This document shows, piece after piece, positions 49,561-62,235 of a DNA stretch of 64,000 bases (positions are counted from its first letter, which is position 1; every line of letters begins with the position of its first letter). The DNA lies in assembly GCA_003971905.1 (NCBI GenBank), contig RSEE01000101.1:62001-126000 (forward strand), written 5' to 3'. The stretch is from Moniliella sp. 'wahieum' (lineage: Eukaryota > Basidiomycota > Moniliellomycetes > Moniliellales > Moniliellaceae). The translations under genes were made by a program, and so were the position numbers. Below the pieces are notes generated by a model that saw only the letters and a list, made by a program, of their open reading frames with translations, did not search any database and was not told the origin of the DNA.

Positions 49561-50090
49561 TCAACCCGCAGCCGGTTCGGTTAGGATGCGGTGGCCTTGT
49601 GTACTTAGTAGTAGTAATTCACGTTCAATGGTTGTGCGAAACCCTCAGTCTCGGTGGCTGTCCTGCTTCGGGGGGGGGCGCATCACGGAGTAGTGCAGGA
49701 TGGCGGCGGTGGGCGGTGAGAGGACGGTGGAGACGGTGTAAGTAGGGGTGGTGCCTTGGATAACTTGAGTTAAATCGGCACACGTCCGATCCCCGACTAT
49801 AGTGCATTGTACATCATGCATCAACATGAAAGGAAAAGGGGGAAAAGGTGTATGAATTACCGGCGCTTGGCACCTAGCGAGAAAGAAAGAAAGAAAGGTA
49901 CAGCACACTTGCCAACGCCAAGCAAAGGCAAAGGCAAAGTGGAGGGGGAACAGAACGGAAAGAAAATGGAGATGGAAATGGAAAAGAAAAAGGCAAAGGA
50001 AAGCGCCGAAACGACTCTCAGATCTCGCAAGAGAAGGGGGGGGAGTTGGATGTGAATCTTACTTGGTGTGCAAAGGGACTGTTTCTTACT
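49561..50090. other. Convergent intergenic region
   Basis: Lies between the 3' ends of the PACT-protein and ABCC genes. No gene is recognised. It contains an A/G-rich run (49830-50040) that gives a meaningless Lys/Glu frame. It should hold both terminators. Confidence 0.55.
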
Positions 50091-53000
50091 TTAGTTTTGT
50101 TCAGGTGCATCTGCAGGTGGCGCGGGTGGGACAGGTTGGATACTTTTGTTGTTTGCGCCGGTGAGGTGGCGCGCATCGTGTGCGGCCTTAGCCTGGGCCA
50201 AGAGAGCATCGTAATCGCCGCTCTTGCGTGCGAGGCGATAAAACGCGCCTTGCTTCCGGAGCAAAGCATACGGTTCACCCACCTCGACGACCTTACCTTT
50301 TTCCAGGACGACACAGAGGTCCCATCAAATAATCGTGTGGAGCCGATGAGCAATAGCCACGACCGTGACATCCGTTTGGGTTGCCACATCATCGAGCCAC
50401 GCCTGCACCGCCGCGTCGGTGGTTGGGTCCAGCGCGGCCGTAGGCTCGTCGAGTAACAGCCACCGTGCCTGCGTCAGCTTGAGCATGCCACGCGCTAGGG
50501 TGAGCAAGTGCCGTTGGCCATAGGATAAGTTGGTACCTTGTGATGCGAGTGGCGTATCGAGTGAGCGAATGGGTCGCGCGCGCACTTCACCACCCTCACC
50601 ACCCTCACCACCCTCACCCGTCTCACTGGCCTCACCTTCCTCACGCGCCTCACTCACCTCGCGCACGGCGTCACCCTCCTCCCCAGCCAGGCCACAGCGG
50701 ACCAAAGCGTTCCAGAGGACCTTATCCTCGTACTGACCGAGCGGGTCGAGGGCGGAACGAACGGTACCCTTGAAGAGGTCAGGACGTTGGGGGACATATG
50801 CGATGCGCTGTCGCAGCGTCTTGAGCGGGACGTGAGAGATGTCAATTCCATCCAGAACGATGACCGTGTTCGGGCGGGACGGAGCGCAGCAGTGCGAGGG
50901 CGAGGGTGGACTTGCCTGATCCAGAGGGACCACAGAGCGCGGTCTTGCTGTGGGGGGAAGGTGAGGGAGATGTCCTGGAGAGCAGGTGGGTCGGTCGGTG
51001 TGTACCGAATAGTGAGGTCGTGCACTGTCAAGCCGCCTTGGGACGAGGGCCAGTGGGCCGGAGGTGGGGCGCCGTCACCGTCGTATGGTTCGGGCGGGAG
51101 ACGAATTAGCTCGTCCATACGTTCGACCGAGGTCATACACACGTCCAGCCCTGTGCCGATTCGGATGCACGCCCTGAGTGAGCTGGCCAGGGTGACGGTC
51201 AAGCTCATTAGGAACCCAGCCAGGGCCGCATCAAAGCTCGGCACGAGGACAAAGGTGGTACCGAGCAGACCGAGCAGGAGGGAAGCCAAGAGCGAGAGGG
51301 AGACTTGGAGCCAACCATTGACCATCCACTGAAAGAGCATCAAACGGGTCCCGCGATCAATTGTACCCAGTGTTTTGCCGTACCACCAGCCCGTTTGGCC
51401 GGCGGCGCGAATGGGGAGTAGGCCGGCGAGCACGTCGGACAGGGTCGTGTAGAGGGGCGAGCGGACGGCGACCTCGAGTCGGCGGAGATCGCGAAATACG
51501 TGCAGGTAAAGCCGGACCAGGACAGAGTAAGCAAGGAGGAGGAAGAAGAGGATGAATGCAAAGCGAGGGAGTTGGTACAAGATGACCAGGATCGGTGCCA
51601 GTGCCTCGAGCGAGAAGAAGAGGGTAAACTCGATTCGGCTACCTAGTTGGCGGTCGACCACTTCGACATCATGCGAAAGCACATTGATGATCCGCCCTAC
51701 GGGCGTCGCAGCAAAAAAACGACGGTGGCGCAGCCAAGACCCCATCCAGTACCCGCTCATACAAGCCTCGTGCAGCATTCAAGGCGGCCTGCACCGTTGC
51801 ACGGAGCGAGATGACGTCGAGCACGATTCGCAGTACGGAAAACACAAGGTACACCGTGAGGTAGTACATGGTCTTCTGACCATCGTCCTTCTCGCCCGTC
51901 GTTGTTGTCATCAAGGTCTTCGGCGGCAAGGTCGTCGCATTGGACGTGGAAGAACCCGGAACGGTTTCGTAACCATACGACTCGGCCCACTTTTTGAGCC
52001 AGGCATTGGCCGCGACCTCGGTCCCGCGTACGGCAAATGTAAGGCTGACCACGGACGTCCAGAGCAAGAGGCGGAAAAGGCGGTGGGGGGACATGCTGAG
52101 AAAGTAAAGTTGGTACGCACGTAACGAGACCATACCCCGGGGGGGGAGAGTGTGTCCTCCTTGCTATCCACGAACTTGGCTTGCTCTGGCTCGTCTTGGG
52201 CAACCGTTGGTCGAGTCGGGTGGGCCTCTTGGTCCTGCTGTCCCAACCACGAGGCCAGGTCATGGTCCAAGACGCCGTCCTGCTTCAACGCCTGTGGTGT
52301 TCCCTGTCCCACCACCTGACCCTGCTTGAGGACCAGGACATAGGCCGCTGCGCGCAAGGCCAAAGACAGATGATTCGTGACCAGGACCACGGTGCGTGAC
52401 TTGGCCAGGGGACCCGTGAGCGCATGGTGGAACACGTGGTGGGCCGTGTGGTTATCGAAAGCAGACAACACATCGTCCAAGAGTAAGACCGAGGCTGAAG
52501 AGTACAGCGCGCGGGCGAGGGCGAGGCGAACTTGTTGGCCACCACTGAGGGTGACCCCGCGTGGCCCGACGGGCGTCTGGTCTCCCTTGGCCAACTGGTC
52601 CAGGTCCCCACGGAGACAACACGCCTGGAGCACGGCCGTGTAGCGTGCCGCGTCCACGTCTGCCCCGATACAATGTTAGCTTGGACCGTGGTGCTCTGGA
52701 GCCAGGGCGTCTGGGCGACATAGGCCACTCCTGATCGCGGTGCATGTACCGAGCCCCCCAGCTGCCTCGTCTCGCCCAAGAGCGACTCGAGCAGCGTGCT
52801 CTTGCCGCTTGCGACGGGGCCGCAGACCAAGGAAAGTTGGCCGGGAGGGAAGCGGGCGTCGAGAGGACCAAGTTGGAAAGAGGTCTGGTCTGCTTGAGGT
52901 GAGGGGTAAACGAGGCTTGGTCCAAGCTGACGTCTCCGTCCTGGAGGAGAAGGTGGTACTTGTCCGTCTCGGGCTCGTTTAAGAACGATTCGATCCGCCG

Positions 53001-54879
53001 GAGAGATACGATGGAGCTGAGGATCGAGGGGATGTCTTCTGCCGTCTCGGTCATGGCGCTAGTCAGGACCGAAATGTAACCCAGCATGGAAAAGGCCACT
53101 TCGGCCGTCATGGGACGGTGTAAGAGGGTAGTATGGAGGATAACGATGACCGACATGGCAAAGATGGGGGAGGCAATGTAGGTAACCATCTGCAAAAGGT
53201 TCATCACCCCCGAACGGAGGATAGCGTCGAGCTCCTTGGTCCGAATCCGGTGGAGGCGCACCTTGAATACCTCTTCCCAGGCAAACACTGGTCAAACCAA
53301 GTAAGTGCGCGTCCCGGCAAAAAAGGCGTTGCGAACCAAGAAAAGGGAGACAGACAGACAGACGTACACTTGATCGTGGTGGCCGAGCGCAAGAGCTCAG
53401 CTTGGGTATCCTGACGTTCATCGGTCCACTCAAGAATCTGCTTATCGAGCCGCATAAGCTTGCCCACCCACGCTTGGACCGGGAGGAGAGGAGAAGAAAT
53501 ACGACTGCCATACCGGCGAACGCGGCCGCGCCAACGAGTCGGACGAGCATGTAGAGGGAACCAATGACCTGCACTGGTCCCAGAGGGAAGGTATCGTACA
53601 ACTCGCCCAACTGTTTTGCCAAGGGCGTGACATCGACCGAAAAGAGGGTCATGACGCGTCCATCGGACGTTGGCGTTGGCGTTGGCGTTGCCATTGCCGT
53701 TGGATCGTCTTCTCTGCGGGAACGGGCGCGGGCACAGCAGCACCCACAGTAGAACGACGCAAAACCTTGCCCATCATCTCGGCAGTCAGGAGTGCGCGTA
53801 CGTTGGCCCAGATCACCCTGCCCAACCAGAAGGCTTGGGCATACAAAATCGAGTAGGCCAAGCTGCCCAGGCCAATGCCCACGGCCCAGACCAAGCCCTC
53901 TTGCCACTTGGGCGCAGGCAGAACCGGGTCATGCTGTGCTTGCGAGCGAAGCGTAAGAAACCGAAGCAGACGCTGCAAGGCCCAGGAAGGTACGATGGAC
54001 GTCAAACCACTGAGGATGGCCAGGACCATCTGGCATGACACCAGACCGGCATTGTGCCGGAGCAAGCGCCACAACAGTCGGCCCTGGGTGGCTTGGGCAT
54101 GGTATGTGCTCACCAGATGCGCTGCTGTCCAAGTTGGGTCCAGGTCGGGCACGGCAGCTTGGACAAAGTGGGTGTTGCGATAGGACCAGAGCACGGGCGT
54201 GACGTAGGCGAACAAGGAGCGGCTGGAAGGATGCGCCGGTTTGGGGTGCCGGGGGTGGTGGGTGTGGGCGTTGGTGTGGGCGTGGGCGTGGGCGAAGCGG
54301 GCGAAGCTGCGGCAGGGGCGGGGGGAAGACGGGGTTTGCAGAGCAGCACTGCAGCGACAAACAGGGCCGTCGCCACTTGGCTCTGTTCCAGGCGGCTCAG
54401 ACCAGGGGCCGAATGGTCGATGGCCCACCAGGCGTGGTAGCCGATGCGAGCGAGGTAGGGGAAGACGATGAGCGAAGCATATGCGTCGCTGGCATCTGTG
54501 CTGACACGGCGTGTGCCCAGCACGAGCGCAACGGAGACCCAGGCGACGGCCCAGGCCAGATGGCTCGCGCTGGTGGGCGACTGGGCGGAGGAGCAGACAA
54601 GGTGCAAGACGGCGACGAGGACAGAGGCGAGGACGATGGACAGGGACAGCGCGGCGTCGCACGTGTAGAGGCTGGGAGCGGGATGGACGGGCCGGACGCG
54701 GCCTGCGCCTGGGCCAGGACGGCATGCTGTTCGTCGAGCAGCTGGTCGGCGGTGCCTCCGGTGTGCATGCGCTCGGCGTGGGCATGGCCGTGGGTGGGGA
54801 GGGCGAGCGGCTGGGGGAGCGGCGGCGGGCGAGGGCGAGGCGAGCCGACACGCACGACCAGAGCGAGCGGCGGCAGCAT
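50091..54879 (-). CDS. ABCC-family (MRP/Ycf1-type) ABC transporter
   Basis: Full-length MRP-type exporter, probably vacuolar, for glutathione conjugates or similar anions by family analogy. The ATG is proposed at 54879. A hydrophobic N-terminal TMD0-like region (54600-54330) precedes TMD1 (54100-53000), which includes MRLDKQILEWTDERQDTQAELL and an intron (53367-53288) before FAWEEVFKVRLHRIRTKEL. NBD1: Walker A GPVASGKST (about 52820), signature VTLSGGQQVRLALARAL, Walker B SVLLLDDVLSAFD. TMD2 spans 52140-51130 (FFAATPVGRIINVLSHDVEVVD). NBD2: YVPQRPDLFKGTVRSALDPLG, signature NLSYGQRHLLTLARGML, WLLLDEPTAALD and H-loop AIAHRLHTI; the tail ends ADAPEQN. NBD2 carries an unusual Gly/Glu-rich insertion from a 9-bp repeat (50585-50650). 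Slips near 54330, 53680, 53460, 52830, 52650, 52140, 51720, 50920 and 50310. Confidence 0.92.
50585..50650 (-). repeat. 9-bp in-frame repeat within ABCC NBD2
   Basis: The + strand reads CACCCTCAC units repeated about four times, then degenerate TCAC-type units. On the coding strand it adds Gly-Glu-Gly-Gly-Glu residues between the Q-loop region and the ABC signature. Length is divisible by three, so the reading frame is kept. Confidence 0.8.
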
Positions 54880-55319
54880 GGCGTGTGGGGGGGGGGGGGG
54901 CTCATGGATGGATGCTGTGACTCGACAGGATGGGGTGGTGTGGGTGGTCACGTGGGGGCGAGGCGGTGGTGGTACGTACCTGCGGCGAGTGGAGATAGTC
55001 GATAGACCATGCTGAGCGCGGCTGGCGCCACGTGGAGGACGGAGGCCGGGAGGGTGTGGGATGTGCACGTGATGTGCGATGGCCAGAAGACACGCCATCG
55101 CTCGGGCGTGGCGGCAGGCACGGCGCGTGTGTGCGCATGCATGGCCAACCGCGCGTGCCAGCAGCGTGTGGTTGTGGTCGGTTGAGTCGGCTGTCGACGT
55201 CGACGCTGGTCGGCTGCGGTCCACCGAGCCATGAGCATCTGCCTGCGTCTGGCCGCCCCCGCTTCCTCTCGCTTCGTCGCCCCGCTCCCTCTCCTCTCTC
55301 CACCACCTCCACCCGCGCC
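54880..55319. promoter_or_regulatory. Divergent ABCC/prolyl oligopeptidase promoter
   Basis: 440 bp between opposing ATGs. It starts with a G12 homopolymer (about 54889-54900) next to the proposed ABCC start, a likely place for a length error that could move the true start. TCACGTG is present near 54948 and CACGTG near 55066. No other site is claimed. Confidence 0.5.
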
Positions 55320-57627
55320 ATGTCCTCGTCCGCTGCGCCCGCCTGGGACCCCGTCGCCCACCCCTTCCCCCGCCCGCCGCGACGACACGCTCGGCCGCAC
55401 CTACCGCTCCCAGCAGCTCGCCGACCAGACCGGCGGCGACGGCTCCACCTGGGTCCCCGACCCCTACGCCTGGCTCGAGACGCCCTCCACCACCAGCCCC
55501 GAACCAAGGCCTTTGTCGATGCCCAGGCCGCCTTGCCAGGCCTACATGACGCTACCCCGACCGCGACACGTTCAAGAAAACACGTCGAGGCCTCCTTCTC
55601 CTACCCGCGCATCGGGTCCCGTCCGCAAGAACAACGGCAAGTTCTACCTCCACTACAACAGCGGCCTCGACCCGCAGAGCACCATCTACGAGGCTGCTCC
55701 GGCCGAGATCGATGCTGTGCCGGCCGGCGACCCAGACCACCCCGCCCGGGGGCCCTGGTTTGACGGCTCCCTGTTGAGCGCCAAGGGCACCGTGCTCTGT
55801 CCTCCACCTCCTTTCCCACTCGGGCAAGTACGTGGCCTACATGATCTCCAACAGCGGCAGTGACTGGCAAACCATCTACTTCCGCCGCACTGACCAGCCC
55901 TTCACCACCCCCGCCGGCCAGCCAGCCAAGTACGACCCGACCGGCGGCCGGACCGCCTGGACGACGTGTTGGAGGACATCAAGTTTTCCTCGGCCCGTTG
56001 GACGCACGACGACAGGGTGTCTTTTACCAGACCTACCCCAAGCCCGCCCAAGCCGAACTCGACAAGGGCACCGAGACGGATTCGAATGTGAATGCGCAGT
56101 TGTGGTACCACCGCCTCGGCACCCCGCAGTCGGAGGACATTTTGATCGTCGCCAAGGACCCTGCCACGGAGGCCATGTGGAGCGCGTCCATCACCGACGA
56201 TGGCAAGTACGTCGTGCTCAGCAGCTCCAAGGATACCGGGTCGTACAACAAGGTGTGGCTTGCGTCGCTGGAAGGCGTCGACCTGGCCACCGAGCCGCTC
56301 AAGTGGGTGCCAGTGGCCGGCGAGTACGACTACCTGCTGGGCTAGTGGCGAACGAAGGCACGCGCTTTTATGGATGACCAACAAGGATGCCAAAAAGTAC
56401 AAGGTGGTCTACACGGATGTCGACTTTAGCCAAGCTTCCAGCCCGGCGCACGTGACGGAGCTGACGGCGAGTTTGCCGTTGGTCGAGGTGGTGCCGGAAG
56501 AAAAGGATGCAACGCTGCAGGACGCCGTGGTGTGGGGGGACAAGTGGTGCTGCAGTACACGCGCGACGTCAAGTCAGAGATTGTACCAGTACGAGCTGAG
56601 TGGCAAGCGGGTGGCACAGCTGTGCCCGACTTGTCGGTTCCATCGAGCTTGGTGGGCAAGGGGAGGACGATGTGGCATACGTGTCCACGTCCTCCTTCAT
56701 ATCGCCGTCGACAATTTACCGTTCTGACGTGGCCAAGGGCGCGTCAGCGAGCACCAAGCCGATCGAGGAGCAGTGGCTGGCCACCAAGGTGCCTGCGCTG
56801 GATGCAAGTGAGTTTGTGAGTGAGCAAGTGTTTTTCCCAGCAAAGACGGCACCCGCGTCTCGCTCTTTATAACGCGGCACAAGGACACGCCGACGACGGC
56901 ACGGCGCCGGCGTTCTCTACCTCTACGGCGGCTTCAAAATTCCCTCGGCCCGTCCTTCTCGCCGTGGCTGCTGTCGGGTGTACAAATACGGAGGGCGTGT
57001 ACGCGTGGTGAATGCGCGGGGGCGGGGGTACGGGGGAGGAGTGGCACGAAGCCGGCAGGTATTCTCAACAAGACCAACACGTTTGACGATGTGCTGGGCG
57101 CGGCGCAGTACCTGCACGAGCACAAGCACGCGGCCAAGGGCAAGATTATCCTGTACGGCGGGTCGAATGGAGGGCTCGGCGTGGGCGCATGCATGAACCG
57201 TGCTGAGCCGGAGCACGGAGTGGGTGCGGGCGTGGGCGCAGGCGTGATGGACATGCTCAAGTTCCACTCTGGACGATCGGGCACGGCTGGACGTCGACTA
57301 TGGCGATCCGGACGATATCAAGTACTTTGACTACTTGCGCAGCTACTCTCCGCTGCACAATGTGCAGTCGCGTGCGTACCCGACGTTCCTGCTCGAGTGT
57401 GCGGACCACGACGACGACGGGTGGTACCGGCGCACTCGTTCAAGCTCGCTGCTGAGCTGCAGCACCGCCTGCCGCACAACCCCAACCCGATCCTGCTCCG
57501 CGTCGAGACGGACGCAGGACACGGCGCGGGACAGTCGATCCAGAAACGCATCGACGCCGCCGCGGACCGCGTGGCGATCGTCGCGTTGGCCCTGGGCCTG
57601 CCGATCCGCCGTCCGCCCAAGCTGTGA
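55320..57627 (+). CDS. Prolyl oligopeptidase (serine protease family S9A)
   Basis: Cytosolic serine peptidase cutting after proline in short peptides: N-terminal seven-blade propeller plus C-terminal alpha/beta hydrolase. The ATG at 55320 gives MSSSAAPAWDPVAHPFP, then DPYAWLE (about 55465) typical of the family start. Propeller: KFYLHYNSGLDPQSTIYE, SHSGKYVAYMISNSGSDW, GVFYQTYPKPAQAELDKGTE and DDGKYVVLSSSKDTGS. Catalytic domain: KTNTFDDVLGAAQYLHEHKH and the nucleophile elbow GGSNGGL (about 57157, Ser). Then YFDYLRSYSPLHNVQ, an ADHDD region with the catalytic Asp (about 57400) and AGHGAGQS with the catalytic His (about 57520). It ends at 57627. Frameshifts are dense (near 55500, 55790, 55960, 56340, 56540, 56870, 56940-57060, 57190, 57270 and 57420). 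No intron is certain. About 710-750 residues, normal for S9A. Confidence 0.93.
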
Positions 57628-57860
57628 GTGAGAGTGGGAGTGGGAGTGGGAGCGATTACTTTGGCCCCGCGATAATCGATAATCCGAACCAGTCCGGCTG
57701 AGGCTGAGGCTCAGGCAAAGGCGAAGCCACAGTCAGTATTTAGACCTTAGTAGCCCGTTGAACATTGCAGTGCACACACACGCCAGCGCAGAGCCTTGGT
57801 CACGTGAACAGTTCAACCTTCTCCCCCCTGGACGTCAGCCCAGCGCCCCACGCCGCCCGC

Positions 57861-60800
57861 ATGCAGACTCCACCCCACCACCACCTCACCCCCACCTCCA
57901 TCACCTCCACCTCCACCTCCACCACCTCCCTTGGCCGGCGCGCTGGCCAGCATGTCCATCGCCTGCCCATCCGCCTGCCCATCCTTCCCCCCCCCATCGT
58001 CAGAGCCATCGCCAGAGCCACCTTCCGCCCTCCCCCCGCATGCCCTCCACCCACCGCCGCCGAACAGGAGGAGGAACAGGACCAGGACCAGCCGGCCGAT
58101 GCGCCCCTCAACCTATCTGCCTCCACCCGGATGCCGACCGCTCCACCCGCCACCTCGAACATCCCCCCGCCGTTGCCCAGGCTGACCACCCCCCTCCGCT
58201 GCCCGAGACAACCAGGCCCAGCCCACCGCCGCACAGGACGACCAGGCCCAGTCCACCGCCGCACAGGCTGACCAGGTCCAGTCCACCGCCGCCCTCGCCA
58301 CATCTTCGGCTCCCTCGGCGTCGACGATGCCCACCGCCGCCTCCTCGCCCCCTTACCCCGCCCCCACTCCCCCCACTCCCATCACACCACCGTGTCTATC
58401 ACCCCTACCTCGCCCGAGGTGCACACTGGCCCCCTGCCGCGCCCCCAGCCCCAGCCACCCTCGCCCCCCCCCACACCTGCCGCCCCTACTGCCGCCGACC
58501 TGATTCGCCCCCCCCCCTCCTGAGGGCTAGCTGTCGGTGTAGATGGGCCTCCCTCTACGGCCGCCGAGGTGGAGCGGGAACGGACACGGGAAGAAGCGAC
58601 CGAAGCGGGTGCTCAAGGCTATGTCCTGGGCAAAACCTTAGGCCAGGAAGCATGGGAAAGGTGAAACTTGCCACCGTGGCCGCGTCCAACGAAAGGGTCG
58701 CAATCAGATGGTGCCGCGGCACACGACCGTCGGCGCGCTGTATGAGCAGGCTCGTCGTCGCACACCCGTCAGTGGGCCTCCCCTGGCGCCGTTTCGGCCG
58801 ACGACGCGCTCCTCCGCAGATTGGACCCGAGGGCGAGATCCTCGAGGATGGCGAGTGGCCTGCGCACCTCACTCGGCCCTGGTCAAAGCGCGCGAGAAGG
58901 ATGCGGCGAAAGAGTGCGTGCGATGAGGGAAGGTAGTCTGCAACTGCTGCTCTACCATCCGTACGTGTGTGGGTGTGCGCGAGCTCATTGTCCATCACTT
59001 TTACTATCTCGTTGAGGAGTTTGTCTCGGGCGGTCAGTTGCTGGACTACATCATTGCCCATGGTCGACTGCGGGAAAAGATGGCTCGCAAATTTGCGCGC
59101 CAACTCACCTCGGCCCTGCGCTATCTGCACGAACAATGTGGTCCATCGTGATCTCAAGATTGAAAACATTCTCCTTTCGGACCAGGGTCACCTGAAACTC
59201 GTCGATTTTGGTGGCCAACTTTGTGGTCCCCCACCGCGCCCTTCGCACCTTTGTGGCTCGCTCTACTTTGCTGCGCCGGAGCTGCTGCGTGCGCGGCCGT
59301 ACGTGGGGCCAGAGGTAACGTGTGGTCGCTGGGGTGTGGTACTGTTTGTCTTGGTTGCCGGCCGGGTACCATTTGATGATCCATCTATTGCTGTGTTGCA
59401 CAAACTGATTCAGCAAGGTCAAGTGCAGTACCCTTCGCACCTATCGAGCGAGTGTCGGCACGTACTGAGTCGAATGTTGACTGGGACCCCACGCAAGCGT
59501 GCGACTCTGTCCGAAGTGAGTGCCATCCTTTCCTCACAGCCAACGGGCACGATGCGGAGCTGGACACGCACATTCCGCGCGTATGCCACTCCGGCCCGAG
59601 AAGCTGGACAAGAACGTGATTCGGCACATGCAAGGGTTCGCATTTGGTGACGCTGAGGAGATTGAGCGGAAACTAATTGAGATCCTCACCTCCGACACGT
59701 ACCTTGCCACCTTGGCCGGATGGGACAACCAACGTGGCAAGAGTATGGGGCCCGATAGTCTGACCATTGCGCCGCGTGACCCACCGCGTCCTCCAGCTCC
59801 TCGACCAGTGGGGAACCCCCAAGTAGGCCGGACCGAGCAGGGCCATCCCATCCCGCCGGACGATGGGGAACTACACCTCCTCCCGACCTGGCACGCTCGA
59901 CCCTACCGCCGGCTTCCATCCCATGATCAGTATCTACACCCCGTCGACGAGAAAAAGCTGGAACGAGAGGAACAGCAAGAGCCTCCCCCCGTTGTTGCGG
60001 ATGCTTCGCTGTGGATCCCGGGGGGGAGCGGATCCACTTTGTCCCTGGCGGCGGGCAAGGCGGAACCGGGTAGTTCGAGGCGGCGGCGGATATTCCCTCG
60101 ATACCTCGACGAGCGGGGTGGGAAATCGGCCATGTCGGATTCCACTTCCCATACCCATGCTCATTCCCATTCAGTCCAACCCCAGTTCCAACTCCAAGTC
60201 CAAGCCCTCTGCGCCTGCGCGGGCACCGGGATGGGGCCTTCCCGTGCCCCAGCGCACACCGAGACCATGCGTTGGTCCAGTGGGCTGGAGATGCGGGCAT
60301 GGCCTCAGGCTAGGCGATGTGGGGATCACCATTCCTGCTACCCGTTGCGCGGGCTGAGCTAGGTGCGAAACGAGAGGAAGGTTGGGGTCCTCGATCAGTC
60401 CGGCCGGGAGCACAGATACGTGACTACGACGCTACTTGGTCGGCTAGTACGTCGTCTTCTAGTCGTTAGGACTGGGAAGGCGAGAGCGGGATCGAGAGCG
60501 CGGGAGTGAGGAGGAGAGCGCTACGACCGATGCGTCCATTCGGCCCTACTCGCCAGCCTCGGTGCGGGTCCGGTATTTGACCAGGACTACCGTGACCGTT
60601 CGTCCGGTTGGGGAGATGGTGTGGCCACCGCGTCCTGAGCGGGGGGCACAGCGTTGGAACATACGCTTCTCTCTAGTTCTGGTACGGGATGATGGGGCTT
60701 CTGTACCGTTACCCTTATCGCCTGGGGGCAGCGCACTAGCGCGCCCGATGGTAACCCTCGAACGTCGTGTCCAATGCGTCGCGTAGCTCGTTGGTCACCC

Positions 60801-62235
60801 ACGCCCATCCCACTACATTTTCCCCCTTGCTCGCCGAATTTGAACCGGAGCCGGTCCTCTGCCTCTGCCTCGGCTTCGGGCGGGCGGCACGCGCGCGGTC
60901 TGAAACTGGGTCGTGGTGGGCGGGACAGGGACAGCCTTATCACTGTCCCTTCCCTAGGAGCGTTCGGGACATCAGGAACCACATCGATATCGGCCGCGTC
61001 AGGGACAGCAAAGTCAGCTGGGGGGGGGAAGACAGTACGTCAGCACCATCGTTGCAAGTGGATCATGATCCTATGTTGTTGGGTATACGCCGCCGCGTCG
61101 AGCTGCCTCGATGCACAACGATCCGTCTCCACTGCTGCGCCGCCACGGGGATCGTCGCATGTGTACGTCAGCGGCTGAGGCGCCACGATTGTCATGCGTT
61201 CCACCGACGACCCGGACGACCTAGAGGTCACTACGTTTCAGGTGCTGCTCGTGCGCCGGGTCCGTCGTCGTCGTTCCAAGCCCGCGCTGCGAAGCGACTG
61301 CGTCTGCGACTGCGACTGCGGCTGCGACTGCACCCAGCGAGGGATAAGGTATCGCGTTGAAAAAGTTAGGTGCGTTCGTGTCTCGTCCATCTTGCCGTTT
61401 GGGGATACGCCCGAGGAGCGGAAGAGCGGGAAGAAACCAAAGAAACCAAGAGGCCAAGAGGCCAAAGAGGCCAAGGACGACCAGGAGCTCAGCAAAGAGG
61501 GGCAAGAGGGCAAGCAAGCGGAGGGACCCAGCGCCCTATGGGACGGAAGCCAACCAGTCTTTCTTCGAGGCTTGCTGAGTGTGTCGGCGACATCGACCAA
61601 GTCGCCAGCGCAGATCCAGGCGCTTCTCGCAGCTACTTTGACCCGTATGTCGGTCCAGTACTCCCTTGTTCCAGGCGGGTTTGTGTGTCGGTACCAACCG
61701 TCAATTGCGCCGCTGCCTTCGGCTCCGGCTCTGGCCCATCCCAACCCCCACCCTGATGCCAGCCCCAACGCCACCGCCAATGCCGATCCCGATGCGACTG
61801 CGAACGCCGAGGTGGAAGAAGGAGCGTTTGTGGGTGCTGCGTCGCGGGCATCATTGGATGTCGAGCGGGGTGTGGGGACAAGCAAGAAGAACAAGAACAA
61901 GAGCAAGAACAGTGTGCCTAGCACGCCGTTGTCTCCTCCAGCGTCTGCCATCACGCCTGCTGCGCTGGAGGAGCTGGCGGTGCAATTTGAGTTGGGCGTG
62001 GTCAAGGTCCCGTTTGTTGGTGTGTCCGGGGTACAGGTACGACGGATCGCAGGCGATGCGTGGCAGTACCAAGTCCTGGCCAAGCAGATCCTGGATGAAG
62101 CTCAGGTACGTTTTTTTCTTTCCTTGTTTTTGGTCTGGTATCTCCCTCTCGTTACTCGTTTCTCGTTACTCGTTTCTCGTTTCTCGTTTCTCGTTTCTCG
62201 TTTCTGGAAATACTGACGTGCTAGGGCAGATTTGA
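57861..62235 (+). CDS. KIN1: Kin1/Kin2 (MARK/PAR-1-type) Ser/Thr kinase with KA1 domain
   Basis: Polarity and exocytosis kinase that acts at the plasma membrane. The ATG at 57861 (MQTPPHHHL) opens a Pro/Thr-rich leader. The kinase domain (about 58600-59520) has the Kin1 hallmark [16 protein letters not shown], then [57 protein letters not shown] (about 59137), [11 protein letters not shown] and [15 protein letters not shown]. The activation segment reads DFGG only because of compensating indels (59210-59265). A long Ser-rich linker with poor frame runs 59650-61380. The KA1 domain: [21 protein letters not shown] (about 61556), [37 protein letters not shown] and [16 protein letters not shown]. 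The last intron (62106-62229, GTACGT...GGCAG) leaves a terminal Ile and the stop at 62233-62235, matching the short Kin1 tail. Confidence 0.9.
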
